The notes under the pieces: model-generated
Seen by the model: the letters and a program-made list of their open reading frames with translations, nothing else
Databases searched by the model: none
What the model was told of the DNA's origin: nothing
From: Molossus alvarezi
Lineage: Eukaryota > Chordata > Mammalia > Chiroptera > Molossidae
DNA length: 64,000 nt
NCBI GenBank assembly: GCA_037176705.1
Contig: CM073908.1
Coordinates: forward strand, 130,251,430 to 130,315,429
Reading direction: 5' to 3'
Translations under genes and position numbers: made by a program
Part shown: positions 33,250 to 45,033 of the stretch, in pieces
Numbering within the stretch: the first letter of the stretch is position 1
How the letters are laid out: each line of letters opens with the position of its first letter

Positions 33250-34210
33250 TTAATAATTTGTATTATAACACAGGTAAAGATTTCTATTCAGTGACAATCA
33301 CCATGGACATAGTTTTTGAGGAATGATTGGACACATGATATTTACAATGCCTACAACAGATAAGTAATTAGTATCTAAATTATACAAGAAACTACTACAA
33401 ATTAAGAAAAACACATAATCTCTAATAGATAAGTGAGCAATTTACAGAACAGGACATCCAAAAAGTGAAATTAACATTGGTAAAACAAAGGACACAGCTA
33501 ATCATGGAAATTTTAATTTAAAAACAAACGGATTGATAGTAATTTATAATAATAATAGATGGGGAACATTCAGAAATCTGGGTAATGTAAGGTTTTGGTG
33601 GGGACATGGAGGTTTCATGTCCTACTGGTATAGCCATTCTGGAGTGCAATCAGGCACTGCATTGTGAAATTAAATAAATAGGTCCTAATGTCTATTTCCC
33701 AGGACAGTGCTTATGTAGGTCCACTAGGAGACATGCAGGATGTTGTACATTGCTTTATTTTTTCTACAATGTTGGAAGCAACTGGTGTGTGCTTCACTAG
33801 GAAAGTGTATAGTAAAAAACTGAGAAATAATTGACCATTATGCAGTAGTTAGGAACAACTGATTAGAAATGCATGTAGCAGTGCAGATGAATCCTAAAAA
33901 TAAGGCTAAGTAAAAAATACTATTTGCATAAATTAAAAATACTTGCTCAGCCCTGACTGGTTTGGCTCAGCGGTTGGAGCATTGACCTGCGGACCAGAGT
34001 CCTGGGTTCAGTTCCCGCTAGGGGCACATACCAAAAAACAAAACAAAACAAAAAAAAACTTGCTCATAAAAATAATACATATTTGCAATAGTATGTTGAA
34101 GTTAAAAGTTAAACATCAAATACATTAGAATTGATGATGAGGAAAGGAAGGATGGGATCAAGATTTGGAGATATAAGGGAATTTTTTTTTAAGTTTACAG
34201 AATATGTTTT
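33250..34210 (+). mobile_element. Old L1M/HAL1-like 3' region
   Basis: Sense late-ORF2/3' UTR themes: AATTTACAGAACAGGACATCC, ACTGGTATAGCCATTCTGGAG, GCATGTAGCAGTGCAGATGAATCC. The sequence resumes after the SINE with AATACATATTTGCAATAG. Highly diverged; the family is a guess. Confidence 0.5.
33950..34057 (+). mobile_element. Head-only Ves SINE (tRNA part plus A-rich tail)
   Basis: CCCTGACTGGTTTGGCTCAGC through GGGTTCAGTTCCCGCTAGG to GGCACATACC, then an A-rich (CAAAA)n tail. No body or CT tract. TSD ACTTGCTCA at 33,941-33,949 and 34,058-34,066. Same end point as the copy at 4,793-4,897. Confidence 0.88.
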
Positions 34211-34214
34211 TAAA

Positions 34215-34800
34215 TGGATATGCTTAACATAAGAAGATTAAAATTATGTAACTTTTTGCCTGTAGTTGTCTAAAATGAATCAGGATTTTAATGGAAATTG
34301 TATGTGTAAAATTTAAGAAACCATCTCTGTGAATGGTACTGCTTCTTTCAGTATTCAGTTTGTCACTCCAGATTTTGCCTCTGAGCTTTCCAAGGTGCTC
34401 GGGGGTGACAAGGTTGCATGGTAGAGTGAGGAGCTCTGACACTGCTCAGAACCCTTTTCTGCCCCTGTCAACATGACCTACAAAAGCACCTAATGAATGA
34501 ATGTACGTTAGAGAGGTACAGCCTAACAAACTATAATGGCCGTGGCTGAACTTGGAATCCTTGTCACAGCTGGAGAAAGCATATGTAGTGGAACACAATT
34601 CTAGAAAAATAACATTTTGGGACCAGAAAAACCATCTGTCATGAAGTTCTTCCTGCTTGACCTAAGTCTAAACTGACTATGTCATGAGGCAAAAGAATCT
34701 AATCAAATAATTTATTCTTTGTTTTACAGGCCAACCAGATGATGCCTATGTAATTAAAGAAAAACATGTTTGGCTGTTGTTATTTATGTCAACTCCTAGT
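34215..34800. other. Stretch without recognised feature
   Basis: Nothing assignable seen. Confidence 0.45.
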
Positions 34801-34801
34801 C

Positions 34802-34985
34802 AGTGGTTCTCAGCTGGAGCAATTTTGTTCACCAAGAGACATTTGGTAGTGTCTAAAGACATTTTTGATTGTCTCAACTAGCTGACTTCTAGTGGGTAGA
34901 ATCCAGGATGCTGGTAAACATCCTGTAACACACACATAGAAAAAAGAATTATTTGGTCCAGTATATCAATAGTGGTGGAATTGAA
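34802..34985 (+). mobile_element. MER20-like hAT relic
   Basis: CAGTGGTTCTCAGCTGGAGC, AGACATTTGGTAGTGTCTAAAG, TCTAGTGGGTAGAATCCAGG and AACATCCTGTAACACACAC follow the order of MER20, a non-autonomous hAT-Charlie element. Confidence 0.75.
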
Positions 34986-35049
34986 AGCTTGTGCCCTAAG
35001 ATGAAAGGTGAAGTAAATCAAATGTGTCTTTAAAGCTCACATACCCTGA

Positions 35050-35405
35050 ATTACACCCTTCCTTTCATTTAACCTTGTGTGGACTGCTCTTCTAAAGATA
35101 TCCACAGTTTTCTCCTTCTGTTCTGTCAGGTTTTAAGTCAAATGAGAACTCCTCAGTAGACTTTCTTTGACCAACCTATTAATATTGGAATTCATATCTC
35201 CTCAAAAGTACCTCTGCATTTCCCTTGCCTTATTTTACTCCACATACTTTTCAACATGTAAAATGTGCTATACTTACTATTTTATTTTCTGCATAGCCTC
35301 ATTACAGTTTCAGAAACATTTGTTATTGATGGATCTCCAATGGTGTAAGGAGTGCCTGACACATAATAAGTGATCAATAATTTCTTGTTGAACAAATGAA
35401 TGAAT
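35050..35405 (+). mobile_element. L2 3' end
   Basis: Ends with the L2-type terminus GAGTGCCTGACACATAATAAG, TGATCAATAATTTCTTG and TTGAACAAATGAATGAATTG. Upstream protein-coding sense is lost. Confidence 0.65.
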
Positions 35406-35409
35406 TGAG

Positions 35410-36215
35410 TCCTAAGAATATTAAAGAATTCAAATGCAGATTTGGCACCTTTTTTTTCAGGTGATAGTATGCAGTTTCCCTGAGTCTTGAGATAATAGTG
35501 ATCCAGGCATGAGCTTATGCCTACTTTTTTTTCCTCTGCTCTATCACAAAGACCAAGAAAAATAAGAAGCTCCTCCAGCTTGGCTGTGAAGATGCAGGCA
35601 AAAAGTAGTCTTTGTTCACATTCAAGTGTCATATTCTATTAAATTTATTTTTATATTGCCATCTACAAGAGCACCTTAACTGAAATAATTTGTTTTAAAA
35701 AAATTGATTTTAGTGGTTGTATTTCTTTGCCAGAGAAAGCCAACATCTGGCAAACAAGGACCTGTAATTATCTAACTACCATTCCGTACTCATGTACCAT
35801 TCTATTAGGTATACTCATGGAAAGGAGTAGACAAGAAAAATTTCTCTGATGGGCAATGGGTATACACTAAGAACCCTTTCTACTTAAAACCATTACCATT
35901 CTTGTCCATAAAGAAATGCCATACACTTGGAACAAGTAACCACTATATGCTAATTCCCCTTTACTGTTATTCTAAGTAAAATTACTTTTAAAAATCATTG
36001 TAATCTTTTTTCTTACCGTTACATTTTGGGTGTTCTGAGGTGGTTACATTGATTACTTTCCCCACCTATTTCTCAGTTGTGAATCATATTCATAGAATGG
36101 TCTAATTATGAGAGTCTAATACAGCAACAACTGTCTTGTAAGAACTTTCTATTTCAATGGAACTTTAGACTTTTATGAATAAAGAGGCAATTTTGGTAAC
36201 CTCTTATCACAACTG
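35410..36215. other. Stretch without recognised feature
   Basis: The minus-strand open frame at 35,282-35,632 overlaps the L2 relic and shows no domain. Confidence 0.45.
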
Positions 36216-36720
36216 CATTAGTCAAGGTCCCTTCAGAAAACAGAATTCTAACTCAAAAAAGTCTGATTGACTTTAGTGAAGGGGCTTTATGAATGGTAAG
36301 GACAGGGTTAAGAAGACCAATAAGGAATACTAGGACACTCAACCACAGTGGAAATCATTTTACTTCCCTAATACTGGGAGGCAAGAGGAGAAAAAGGTAG
36401 TACTAGAGCCTTTCATGGGACCATGAAGGAGCAGATGCCTAGGAGGACCTGCAGGGCTTTAGAGGAACAAAAGTAGCTGATAACAAAACCTCAACAGTAC
36501 TATCAAAACTGCCCATAAGTCACCACTGAACAGTATCACAGGCTCACTCTCTTTCTATACAAAGAGGACAAAAGCAACTTTGGTTTTTGCCCATCAAGAA
36601 GAATTCCCTTCACCAGGTCAATCAAAGTTATCCCTCCTTGTGCTTCCCACTAGTTCCAGCATACATGCAGACTCATCAAATCAGGTCCATGTTTTCTCTG
36701 ACTCTGTTAATTTGTCTTAG
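36216..36720 (+). other. Possible ancient interspersed repeat, unassigned
   Basis: Starts TAGTCAAGGTCCCTTCAGAAAACAG, a theme seen in several ancient mammalian repeats ('agtcaaggttctccagagaaacagaa'). I cannot name a family. Confidence 0.3.
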
Positions 36721-36989
36721 GGAACTTCCCTTGAAGCCATAAGTGTGCATTAGAGGGAGGGTAGCTAAGCAGAAGTAGGTACCGTAAGAGTATGAGCCAC
36801 GTAAAATTTACTTGGGCTCTTAAGGCTGCTTCGTACCAGTATCCTACATTTCATTTTCATTGAAATGGAATACTGCTGTACAAATTCAAATTCATGAGCA
36901 TGTGTGTAAGATAACACAATCTACAGTGAGAAGCTAGGGTTGCATGGTCATTGATTTTTCATACTCAAACACTTATTCTCTATCAGAGA

Positions 36990-37770
36990 CTAGAGCAAAC
37001 TAGGGCCTGATTTTCAAATGGTGTTGCAGGAGGTCACAGAGAGGTCATGACCTCTGGTTGACCTTTGAGCTAAATCGGCAATAAGAGGCTCCTCCTCCAT
37101 CCTGCTCCCATAGCCAGAATATTTTGAAGGAGACAGCCTTGAAAAGAGTAAGGTGGTGTTGAGACCATCTGGGTTAAATTGTGCCTGAACCCCACCCAAT
37201 AAGGCTGCAATGTAAACTTTTAAGATCCATCCGTCTTGTGGCACCCAAGACAAGCCTCTGAAGTAAGTGCCCTTGCTTATTAAACCCGTAACCCATGGAT
37301 GAGGAATGACCCCCCTCTTTCTGTGGTCTCTCCTTGCCCTCTGTGTGCAGGGGCCAAATTTGTAAACCAACAAAGGAAGAAAAAATTTTGGCAGAATGTA
37401 GCATGGCCCTCCTCCAAAGCTTCAGGGCTCTCTGCTCTGACTCTTTTATTGTGGTTTGCCTGAATGCCACAGACATTTTAAGAAGCATTGCCACTCCTAG
37501 GTCATAAGGTTGTGTGTGACCAGGCAGTTTGAACTACAGCCTGAGCTTACTCTGGAACTTTCTCTTATTCCAGGCCTTATTCAAAGGCCCGAGTTACCCA
37601 AATTGATCAGAAAAACACTGCTCAATGTGGTATGTACTGCTTCAGGGTCCCAAGAATTGTGCTTTTTTACTTGTGGAAAGTTTGAGGTGCAGGAACTTGT
37701 TTCTCATTTTAGAGGGAATATCCTAATGTGCCTTAGATTATTGTATATCTTGTCAATTCAGTGATGGGAC
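36990..37770. other. LTR-like or unassigned, GC-balanced block
   Basis: This part is less AT-rich than its surroundings. About 37,240-37,350 has ACAAGCCTCTGAAGTAAGTGC, CTTGCTTATTAAACCCG and CCTCTTTCTGTGGTCTCTCC, which resembles the R/U5 part of an ERV-L LTR. Overlapping open frames on both strands look incidental. Confidence 0.3.
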
Positions 37771-38169
37771 CCATGAACTTTATAAGGATTTATATGTCTG
37801 TATTTTGGCATCTAGGATGCTGACTGCTTCGTGTCATAATCATTGTAATGGACCAGAATAATAATCTGTGGGGTATAAATAAAACCCAAATCCCTGTGCT
37901 TTGTATTTTAAACAAGAGCAGAAGAGTTAATATGGTCCTTAGATAAGACAAAGGACTGTACTACTGCTTTTGGCAGGGGAAAACAAACAACTTCCATTTT
38001 CTTTACTAATTTGTATTGAAAAAAAGTACTCGTTATGTTAGTTATATATCAGATGTCAGTGCCAGTGTCAATATCCCCAGGTAAAGACCTCTTTTCTGGG
38101 AACAACAGCTGGAGTCAATATATGATTAGATTTATAGTAATCTATAGTCATTCCTTGAGATGCATATGC

Positions 38170-38505
38170 CTTTTCTTTTTTAAATTGAGGTATAATTGAC
38201 ATATAACATTATATTAGTATTAGTTTCAGGTGTGCAACATAATGATTTGCTATTTGTATATATTGTATACAGTGCCCGTACAGCCTAGTAAATGGCTGTT
38301 AACATCTGTTACCACACAGTTATAATTTTTTTCTTGTGATAAGAACTTTTAAGATCTACTCTCTTAGCAACTTTCAAATATGCAGTATAGTATTACCTAT
38401 AGTCACTATGCTGTACATTACGTCCTTATGACTTATTTTATAACTAAAAGTTTGTACTTTGACTTCCTTCACCCATTTTGCTCACCCCTCACCCCAAGCC
38501 ATGTG
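38170..38505 (-). mobile_element. Old L1 3' UTR, inverted
   Basis: AATTGAGGTATAATTGACATA, TTTCAGGTGTGCAACATAATG, GATAAGAACTTTTAAGATC, GTCACTATGCTGTACATTACG and ACTAAAAGTTTGTACTTTGAC are in the exact antisense order of an L1MA/MB-type 3' UTR. Confidence 0.8.
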
Positions 38506-38509
38506 CCCT

Positions 38510-39385
38510 TTGCACTGTAAAATAGGTGACCAAAATAAGAGTCACTGACACTCCACCTTTTAAGTTTTTGAAGGTGTCACTAATCTCTGAAATCGTCTAG
38601 TGATGTGGTATTATTTCGGCTGAAGCCTGTTTTGGAAGAAGCACACAGTTTCACAGTCTTCAAATTGGACCTTTTTAATAGCTCTTACTCTGGATTCAGA
38701 AACCAGTGTGGGGTTCCTGCCAGATACTTCATAAATCTTTGTCAATATATACTCAGTAGTTAATTAAATAACCACAGGATAAGTCTGTGGTCCATCTGAA
38801 CCCACTGTTAGATGGACTTAGCCCCAGAGTCACTCTATCTCTGATTTTCCTAAGCCGCCACTTTTATCAGTGGATCAAGTGGGCATTGCAACACCTCAAG
38901 GATTAGACAATTCATAGCTGCATCTCAGTCCCAAAAGTTTAGGTTATTTTATTTTCTCCAGGGCCCATACATCCTAGCAAATGGCTGTCATTCCCTCTAG
39001 AAAAAGGCTCAAAGGAGTCACTGCATGGCAGGGACATCTTTCAATGTGACTTAGTCTCCCCATCAGTCAAGGCACTCTGTGTTTCTAAACTAACTTGACT
39101 GAAGGAATTGGGTAAATTTACCCATTTTGGTGATTGTGTCAGTTTTCTGCTCACTCCACCAAGAATTTGAAATATAACCAGAAAGTCAGCCTAAAACAAT
39201 AGTCCACTTCACCATTCCACCTAAACTGAGGCCCCAGCTGTGTTTTATCTTTATTTGGGCAACCTGAGGATGGATGTCTTTGTTCCTCTCTTCATGAATC
39301 AACTAATTATTAGGTACCTCAGTTGTTCAATTCAATGATTTCAATGGGAAGGATAAAGAACACACTGTCATAATTTTATTGATAC
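38510..39385. other. Stretch without recognised feature
   Basis: Nothing assignable seen. Confidence 0.45.
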
Positions 39386-39389
39386 CCAT

Positions 39390-39840
39390 GTATTTATTAA
39401 CAAATATTTATTCAATGTCTGCCACATACTAGACACCGTTTTAGGTACTGAAGATACAGCAGTGAGTAAATTGGGAAAAATATCCCTGCCCTCTTATGCA
39501 GCTTGCATACTAGTAGGTGAAGACCAAGGTAAATAGGTAAAATGTACTATATGTTAGATGGTCACAATATTGTACAAAGAAAAATAAAATACAAAAGAGC
39601 AATAGGGATAGCAAGAATGAAGTTTGTGATTGCATAATTCCAATTTTAAGTAGGTTGGCCAGGTAAGTCTTTACTGTGTAGGTGAGATTTGATTGAAGAC
39701 CCGGAGGAGGTAAGGGGGTGAGTTCTGTGGGTGTCTGGGTCAGAAGGATCAAGGCAGAGAATGAGTAAGCATGACTATTTTGGAGCCGGAACATGCCAGG
39801 CATGTTTGAGGAACGGGGAGGACTCATAAGTGACACAGAA
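39390..39840 (+). mobile_element. Ancient mammalian interspersed repeat, family not assigned
   Basis: ACAAATATTTATTCAATGTC, GGTACTGAAGATACAGCAGTG, CAGAATGAGTAAGC and CATGTTTGAGGAACGG follow a common ancient repeat ('...gcactgttctaggcactggggatacagcagtgaac...tgttcgaggaaca'). The order is clear but I cannot be sure of its name. Confidence 0.5.
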
Positions 39841-40235
39841 ATAATTGAAGAAATATGTACTAAACTGTTAGAAAAGCTTAAACAATACTAGTAAACTTCC
39901 AAATAATTTTTACTTTTTTCATGGTTACATAAGATAAAAATCAAACAAATGAGTTTCCCATAATTGTTAGAAGGTAGCAAGGGCATTTTTAACGATGGGG
40001 GGGTGAGGGGTGCATACAACATGAGCTTGAATACACAATGTTCTATATTGTGTGACCCCAGATCTATAAAATGATCTATTATTTTGAAATAAATAGTGTA
40101 AAGCAGGAAGAAAAGTCACCAAAAGGTTTTCTCTGATTTATCAAAGTGAGTAATATGTTATTTCCCTCCTTTTTCTTTTATGTATTGTCAACAGTGTACA
40201 GTTTCCCTTGTCTTATTTTCAATAAAGAAACTGGA

Positions 40236-40470
40236 TAATATAGCAGTTAAGGACTAAAGATTTGAATTAGACAAACCTGGATTAAAGGACTGGCTATATT
40301 CACTTACTGTATTACTTTGGATAAGTGATGTGAGCAGCGTTCATATCTGTAAAATAGGGATAAGAATAATGATCTTATAGGGTTGTTTTAGATCATTAAA
40401 TGCAGCACTATTTTTGAAAGTGTTAATATAGTGCTTGAGTTGTCATAAATAATAAATGGTAATGTTATTA
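40236..40470 (-). mobile_element. MIR SINE
   Basis: Antisense MIR with full order: TATAGCAGTTAAGGACTAAAG, GACAAACCTGGATTAAAGGAC, TTACTTTGGATAAGTGATG, TCTGTAAAATAGGGATAAG, AGGGTTGTTTTAGATCATTAAATG, ATAGTGCTTGAG and ATAAATGGTAATG. Confidence 0.8.
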
Positions 40471-40634
40471 TTAAAAATATAGCTTTTGTAATCAGATAAT
40501 GTGTAAAGGACAGAAAGAGATGTAACCCAGTAACTCCAACATATACTGTTAAATGATAACCTCTCCTTGCAGAACTTAAAAACAGTGATATTTGCAGAAC
40601 TCTAAAACAGTGATTATTTCAGAGTTGTTTCTAC

Positions 40635-41181
40635 TGAAGGGAACAAAAGTTTTGCCCATCTCCTGAAGCTGCCTTTTAGGAATATTGATTGATTTTAAGC
40701 TGTTTAAGAAAGAAGACTTAGAACCTTTGACCCTCCTCCCTTTTCTGCCGAAGAGATTCAGACAGAAACCAGCTTCAGAAAGATTTTAGGATGTTCCCCT
40801 TAGCCTAATTTGAATTAAGTATAGTAAACAACCAGGCTTTAGCCAGGTGCCTAGATACCTTCTGTATCCCACTGTTTCTGAGTCTCCTAGCAAGGATTTG
40901 CCTGCCATGTGTGTTCTACTCTTCCTCAACTACCTGTCAATCACCCATTCTCACTTCTGAAATCTAATACCCCGTTCCCCCCTTTCTCCTTTGTTCAAAA
41001 TGTCTTATATGTATATATGCCTTTTTGTCTTTGTAATTTTCATGCTCATATGAATTCCCCATGTGCATGTATTAAAACTTTTATTTTTCTCCTGTTAATC
41101 TAGCTCTGTTATTTTGATGATTAGTCCAGCTAGAATTTAGAAGGTGGGAAGAAAAGTATTAACAGATGTTTAGCCCCCACT
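40635..41181 (+). mobile_element. Solo ERV LTR (ERV1/MER4-like), copy 1
   Basis: Starts TGAAGGGAACAAAAG and ends TTTAGCCCCCACT. A 4-bp TSD CTAC (40,631-40,634 and 41,182-41,185) fits a class I endogenous retrovirus. R/U5 features: GCATGTATTAAAACTTTTAT (ATTAAA poly(A) signal, about 41,068) followed by CTCCTGTTAATCTAGCTC. Two further copies in this window lie at 44,254-45,003 (opposite orientation) and 56,567-57,113. No internal retroviral sequence is adjacent. Confidence 0.75.
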
Positions 41182-41189
41182 CTACTCAA

Positions 41190-41420
41190 AACTCCTTTCA
41201 TAGCTATTGCCTTTTTTTTTTTTTCTTTCATATGTGGTGGCAACCACTTAAAATCTATTCTCTCCACAAATTTCAGCTGTACAATGCAGTGTTTTTATTT
41301 ACAGTCACCATGCTGCACATTAAATCCCTAGAATTTATGCAGCTTTTAACTGAAAGTTTATACTGTTTGACCAACTTTTTGAACATTTTTTCCTCATTTT
41401 AAAAGTGCTATCTCATCATT
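41190..41420 (-). mobile_element. Old L1 3' UTR fragment, inverted
   Basis: T-run, then GTGGTGGCAACCACTTAAAATC, ACAGTCACCATGCTGCACATT, AATCCCTAGAATTTATGC and TAACTGAAAGTTTATACTG: antisense L1 3' UTR. The piece at 43,000-43,725 may be its continuation. Confidence 0.65.
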
Positions 41421-41604
41421 AAAAACTGTTTTGAGTATATGGTAACCAGATAACCACTATATGTGTTTTCTTTCAGTATTTTGCAGTATATATTAAAACT
41501 TTAATCTTGAAAATTTGACTCTTTACATTATATATGTTTTATTTGATGAATGTAAAATAATACTTTTGAAATTACTTAGTTTTTCATAATTTAAAAATTA
41601 ATAT

Positions 41605-41829
41605 AGCCCTGACCAGTGTGGCTCATTGGATTGAGTATGTCCCATGCATTAAGAGGTCACCGATTTGATTCCTAGTCAGGGCACATGCCTGGGTTGCAGG
41701 CGTGATCCCCAGTCGGGGGCGTGCAGGAGACAGCGGATGGCTGTTACTCTTTCATCCATGTTTCTCTCTCCTTCTCCCTTTTCCTCTCTCTGAAATCAAT
41801 AAAAAACATATTTAAAAAAAGACTGAAGA
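41605..41829 (+). mobile_element. Ves SINE, short type
   Basis: AGCCCTGACCAGTGTGGCTC head, B-box-like GATTTGATTCC, tail CTGAAATCAATAAAAAAC. Perfect 12-bp TSD AAAAATTAATAT at 41,593-41,604 and 41,830-41,841. Confidence 0.93.
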
Positions 41830-41841
41830 AAAAATTAATAT

Positions 41842-42990
41842 GAACCTTTAGCTTAATTAAAAGAAGCATTTAAAGCATACTAAAATATCTGTAGATTTTT
41901 CAATAAAATTAAAGAATCATATCTTATAATGTGATTAATTCTTCAAATTGCTCCTCTGTAGTACCAGACTGAAATAATATTTCAAGACAAAGTTTAATTA
42001 AATGTGGTTTTTATTAAAATAACTATAAGCCACTACATAAAGAACATTTTAATTGAATTTATTTCATTTTCTTCTAAAAGTTTTAAAATGCTAAACATAT
42101 AAGTGACTCACTAACCAAGATAAATCATAATCTTTCTCATTGTTTTAAAGTGCTCATTCTTAGCAAGTCTGTTATTTTCAATGTAATGTACCAAGGTCAA
42201 ATGCACTATAGAGATATTTAGTATGGAATTTTCAGGCAAGTCCATGCTGTTTTATAGTAGACTAAACAATTTTGATGAACACATTTAGAATATATATTAT
42301 GTAATTTTAGAGAACTTTGGAAATGCAGGGGCTCCTTTTAAATGCTAAATAGTATCTTTGGATGTTCTTTCTGAAAAAAGATAGAAAAAATAATTTTGCT
42401 GACTTTTTTCCAGGGAGACAAAGTACAGATGAATTGTGAGTGTGAATTTAATTCTTTCAGCTATTACTTCAGTAGACTAAAAGCATGTACAAAGATATTC
42501 AAATGGAAGGTAAGGAAAACAAGATAGAGTAGCTGGAAGAATTTAGCTAACATTAACTTGTTCACAATTGTTCACACATCAATATTATCAAATGATGTTA
42601 TAGAAGGAAGTCGGGTCTCCATCCATTAACTAACATATGAATATGACATTAATTAAGATAATTTTATTTTATGCTCTTAAATGTATATTAAAGCAGATTA
42701 AGCTATTAACTATAATTTAAATAATGTCATATTTTAAATAATGATTCCTTGACCATTTTAATATTATGGTATGAATACTCTAGTATTTATCAAACACAAA
42801 CCATTTCTCCACCAGCTATTTCAGTGGATGAGAGTCTGCTTATTTCAGAAACCCCAGGATGCCTTAGCATTATTTGTCTCATTATACCCATTATTTTCCC
42901 CTCCAGGGAACTGTCCATGATAAACTTTGCTATGTCTCTTCTCCTGGCTATATATATATTTTAAATATTCAATGTATTTAAACTAAAAGA
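41842..42990. other. AT-rich stretch without recognised feature
   Basis: No gene or nameable repeat seen. Confidence 0.45.
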
Positions 42991-42999
42991 AAACAAAAA

Positions 43000-43725
43000 A
43001 CAAAAAAAAAACAGTTCACTCATTTCTCCCATCCCCAACTCCCACCTCTGGAAACTACTAATTTGTTCTATCTATAAGCTTGTTTTTTGGGGGAGGAGAG
43101 GGTTTTTTTTAGACTCCAAATATATGAGAAATTATATGATATTTGTCTTCCTATGTCTGATTCATGTCACATAGCATAATTCTCTCCAGGTCCATTCATG
43201 TTGTTGCAAATGGCAAGATTTCATTCTTTTTAATGGCTAAATTATATATTTATTGATAAATTGATGGACACTTTGAGCGTATCCATATCTTGGCTATTTT
43301 AAAAAATGCCACAATGAACATGGAGGTGCATATATGCTTTTGACTTAGTATTTTAGTTTCCTTTGGATAAGTACTCAGGAACAGAATTGCTAGATCATAT
43401 GGTAGTTCAATGTGTGTGTGTGTGTGTGTGTGTGTTTTAGAGACTATACTGTTTTTCATACTAACTGCACTAATTTACATTCCCACCAACAAAGTACACA
43501 AGGGTTTTCTTTCCTCCACATCCTCCCAACACGTGTTTATTGCTTGTCTTTTTTATAATAGTCATTCTAACTGGTGTGAGGTGATATCTAATTGTGGTTT
43601 TAATTTGTATTTCTTATATGGCTAGTGATATTGAGCATTTTGTTCATATATCTGTTGGCCATCTGTATGTCTTCTTTTGGAAAAAATGTCTTTTCACATT
43701 CTCTGCCTATTTACTAATCTGATTC
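43000..43725 (-). mobile_element. L1 late ORF2 / 3' UTR, inverted
   Basis: Clear antisense order: CTCCAGGTCCATTCATGTTG, ATCTTGGCTATTTTAAAAAATG, GAATTGCTAGATCATATGG, ATTTACATTCCCACCAACAAAG, GTGAGGTGATATCTAATTG and TGGCCATCTGTATGTCTTC. The minus-strand frame at 43,250-43,459 still reads ...MFIVAFFKIAKIW... of the ORF2 C-terminus. It contains a (GT)n run at 43,411-43,434. Confidence 0.85.
43411..43434. repeat. (GT)n microsatellite
   Basis: Twelve to thirteen GT units inside the inverted L1 ORF2. Confidence 0.95.
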
Positions 43726-43734
43726 ATTATTAAG

Positions 43735-43970
43735 TTTCAGCTGAAGTTGTCGCTTACTTCATGAAGTTTATTCCATGGTATAAGCAACCTTTCCCTCAAC
43801 AAAGTTATTCTATTTATCTATCTTTATTTCCTCCTGATATATATTTATTTTATCCTTATGTAAGGTTATAAGCTATTGGAGGTCATGTTCTATATCTCAT
43901 TTAGTCCATAATCTTCTGTCTATAGTTCACTAAGATATAGAACACTTAAAATAACTGGATATCAAATGTT
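43735..43970 (+). mobile_element. Possible L2 remnant
   Basis: Order of CACTTCATGAAG..CCCTCAACAAAG, TAAGCTATTGGAGGTCATG and ACTAAGATATAGAACACTTAA recalls the L2 3' region. Strongly diverged. Confidence 0.4.
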
Positions 43971-43992
43971 TGGATTAAATAATCTATAATTG

Positions 43993-44199
43993 GCCCTGGC
44001 CGGTTTGGCTCAGTGGTTAGAGCGTCAGCCTGCAGTCCACAGAGACCCGGGTTCGAGTCCCACTCAGGGCATGTACCTTGGCTGCAGTTTGTCCCTGGCG
44101 GTCGTGTGGGTGGCGGCCACTCGATGTGTCCCTTTCACATCGATGTTTCTCTCTCTTCCTCTCTCTCCTTCCCGCTCTGAGTGAAAAATGGAAAAAAAA
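43993..44199 (+). mobile_element. Ves SINE, long type, slightly shortened tail
   Basis: GGCCCTGGCCGGTTTGGCTC head, GGGTTCGAGTCCCACTC B-box region, body to TGAGTGAAAAATGG and an A-run. It lacks the usual GTCCTCGGGTGAGG terminus. Perfect 12-bp TSD AATCTATAATTG at 43,981-43,992 and 44,200-44,211. Confidence 0.93.
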
Positions 44200-44253
44200 A
44201 ATCTATAATTGAATAAATGTGAACATTTGAACTTGAGAATCTTACCAGCATTT

Positions 44254-45003
44254 GTGGGGGCTAAAAATATATCATAATACTTTTTTTTAAAAAAAAATCC
44301 TTACCTGGGGATATGTTTGTATTGATTTGAGAGAGAGACATTAATATGTGCCTCAAGTGGGGATTGAACCTGCAACCTAGGTATGCATCCTGACTGGGAA
44401 TCAAACTCGAAACATTTTGGCCAATGGGACCACACTCCAACCAACTGAGCCACTCAGCCAGGGCAAAATCATAATACTTTTCCTCACACATTTTGAGTTC
44501 TTCTAGCTGGGCTAATCATCCAGTTGACAGAGACAGATTAACAGGAGGAAAGTCAGAGTTTTAATACATTTGCATAGTGAAGTTACATAAGCATGAAAAT
44601 TGCAAAGGAACTGAGGCAGCATTGGGCATCTAAGACATTTTTGGTCAAAGGAGAAAGGTAGGGGGAACAAAGTCTTAGATTTCAGAAGTGAGAATGGGTG
44701 ATTTATAAGTAGTTGAGAAACAGCACAACACATAACAGGAAAATCCTTGCTAGGTGACTCAGAAACAGTGGGACACAGAAGGTAGTTAAGAAGCACCTGA
44801 CTGAAGCCCTCTTGTTTACCATACTTAACTCCAATTAGGCTAAAGAGAACATCTTAAGATCTTCCTGAAGCAGGTTTTTGTTCACTCTCTTTGGCAGAAA
44901 AGGGATGAAGGTCAAAGGTTCTAAGTCTTCTTTCTTAATAAACAGCTTAAAATCAAAATCCCTAAAAGGCAACTTCAGGGTAGCAAAACTTTGGTTCCCT
45001 TCA
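44254..45003 (-). mobile_element. Solo ERV LTR, copy 2 (inverted), split by a SINE
   Basis: Reverse complement of the LTR at 40,635-41,181. The 3' end appears as TGTGGGGGCTAAAA at 44,253 and the 5' end as TTCCCTTCA at 45,003. The ATTAAA region (TTTTAATACATTTGC, about 44,560) and the flanking GATTAACAGGAGGAAAG are conserved. A Ves SINE (44,285-44,466) lies within the U5 side. A 4-bp TSD is not evident. Confidence 0.72.
44285..44466 (-). mobile_element. Ves-like SINE, shortened, nested in an LTR
   Basis: Reverse copy: AATCCTTACCTGGGGATATG, GAGAGAGACATTAATATG, then head region AACCAACTGAGCCACTCAGCC. The CT tract is almost gone. Near-perfect TSD ATCATAATACTTTT at 44,271-44,284 and about 44,468-44,481. 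Confidence 0.85.
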
Positions 45004-45033
45004 ATTTCAAATGAAAGTAATTACATCATTAGA

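Noticed and set aside
35282..35632. 116-codon minus-strand open frame
   Set aside because: Overlaps an L2 relic, no domain, no start context; consistent with chance.
43990..44070. tRNA-like sequences with A- and B-box motifs as tRNA genes
   Set aside because: They are heads of Ves SINEs with bodies, tails and TSDs; no copy has an intact tRNA fold boundary.
40635..45003. A complete provirus bounded by the LTRs at 40.6 and 44.3-45.0 kb
   Set aside because: The two LTRs are in opposite orientation and the sequence between them is L1, SINE and unassigned DNA without gag, pol or env similarity.
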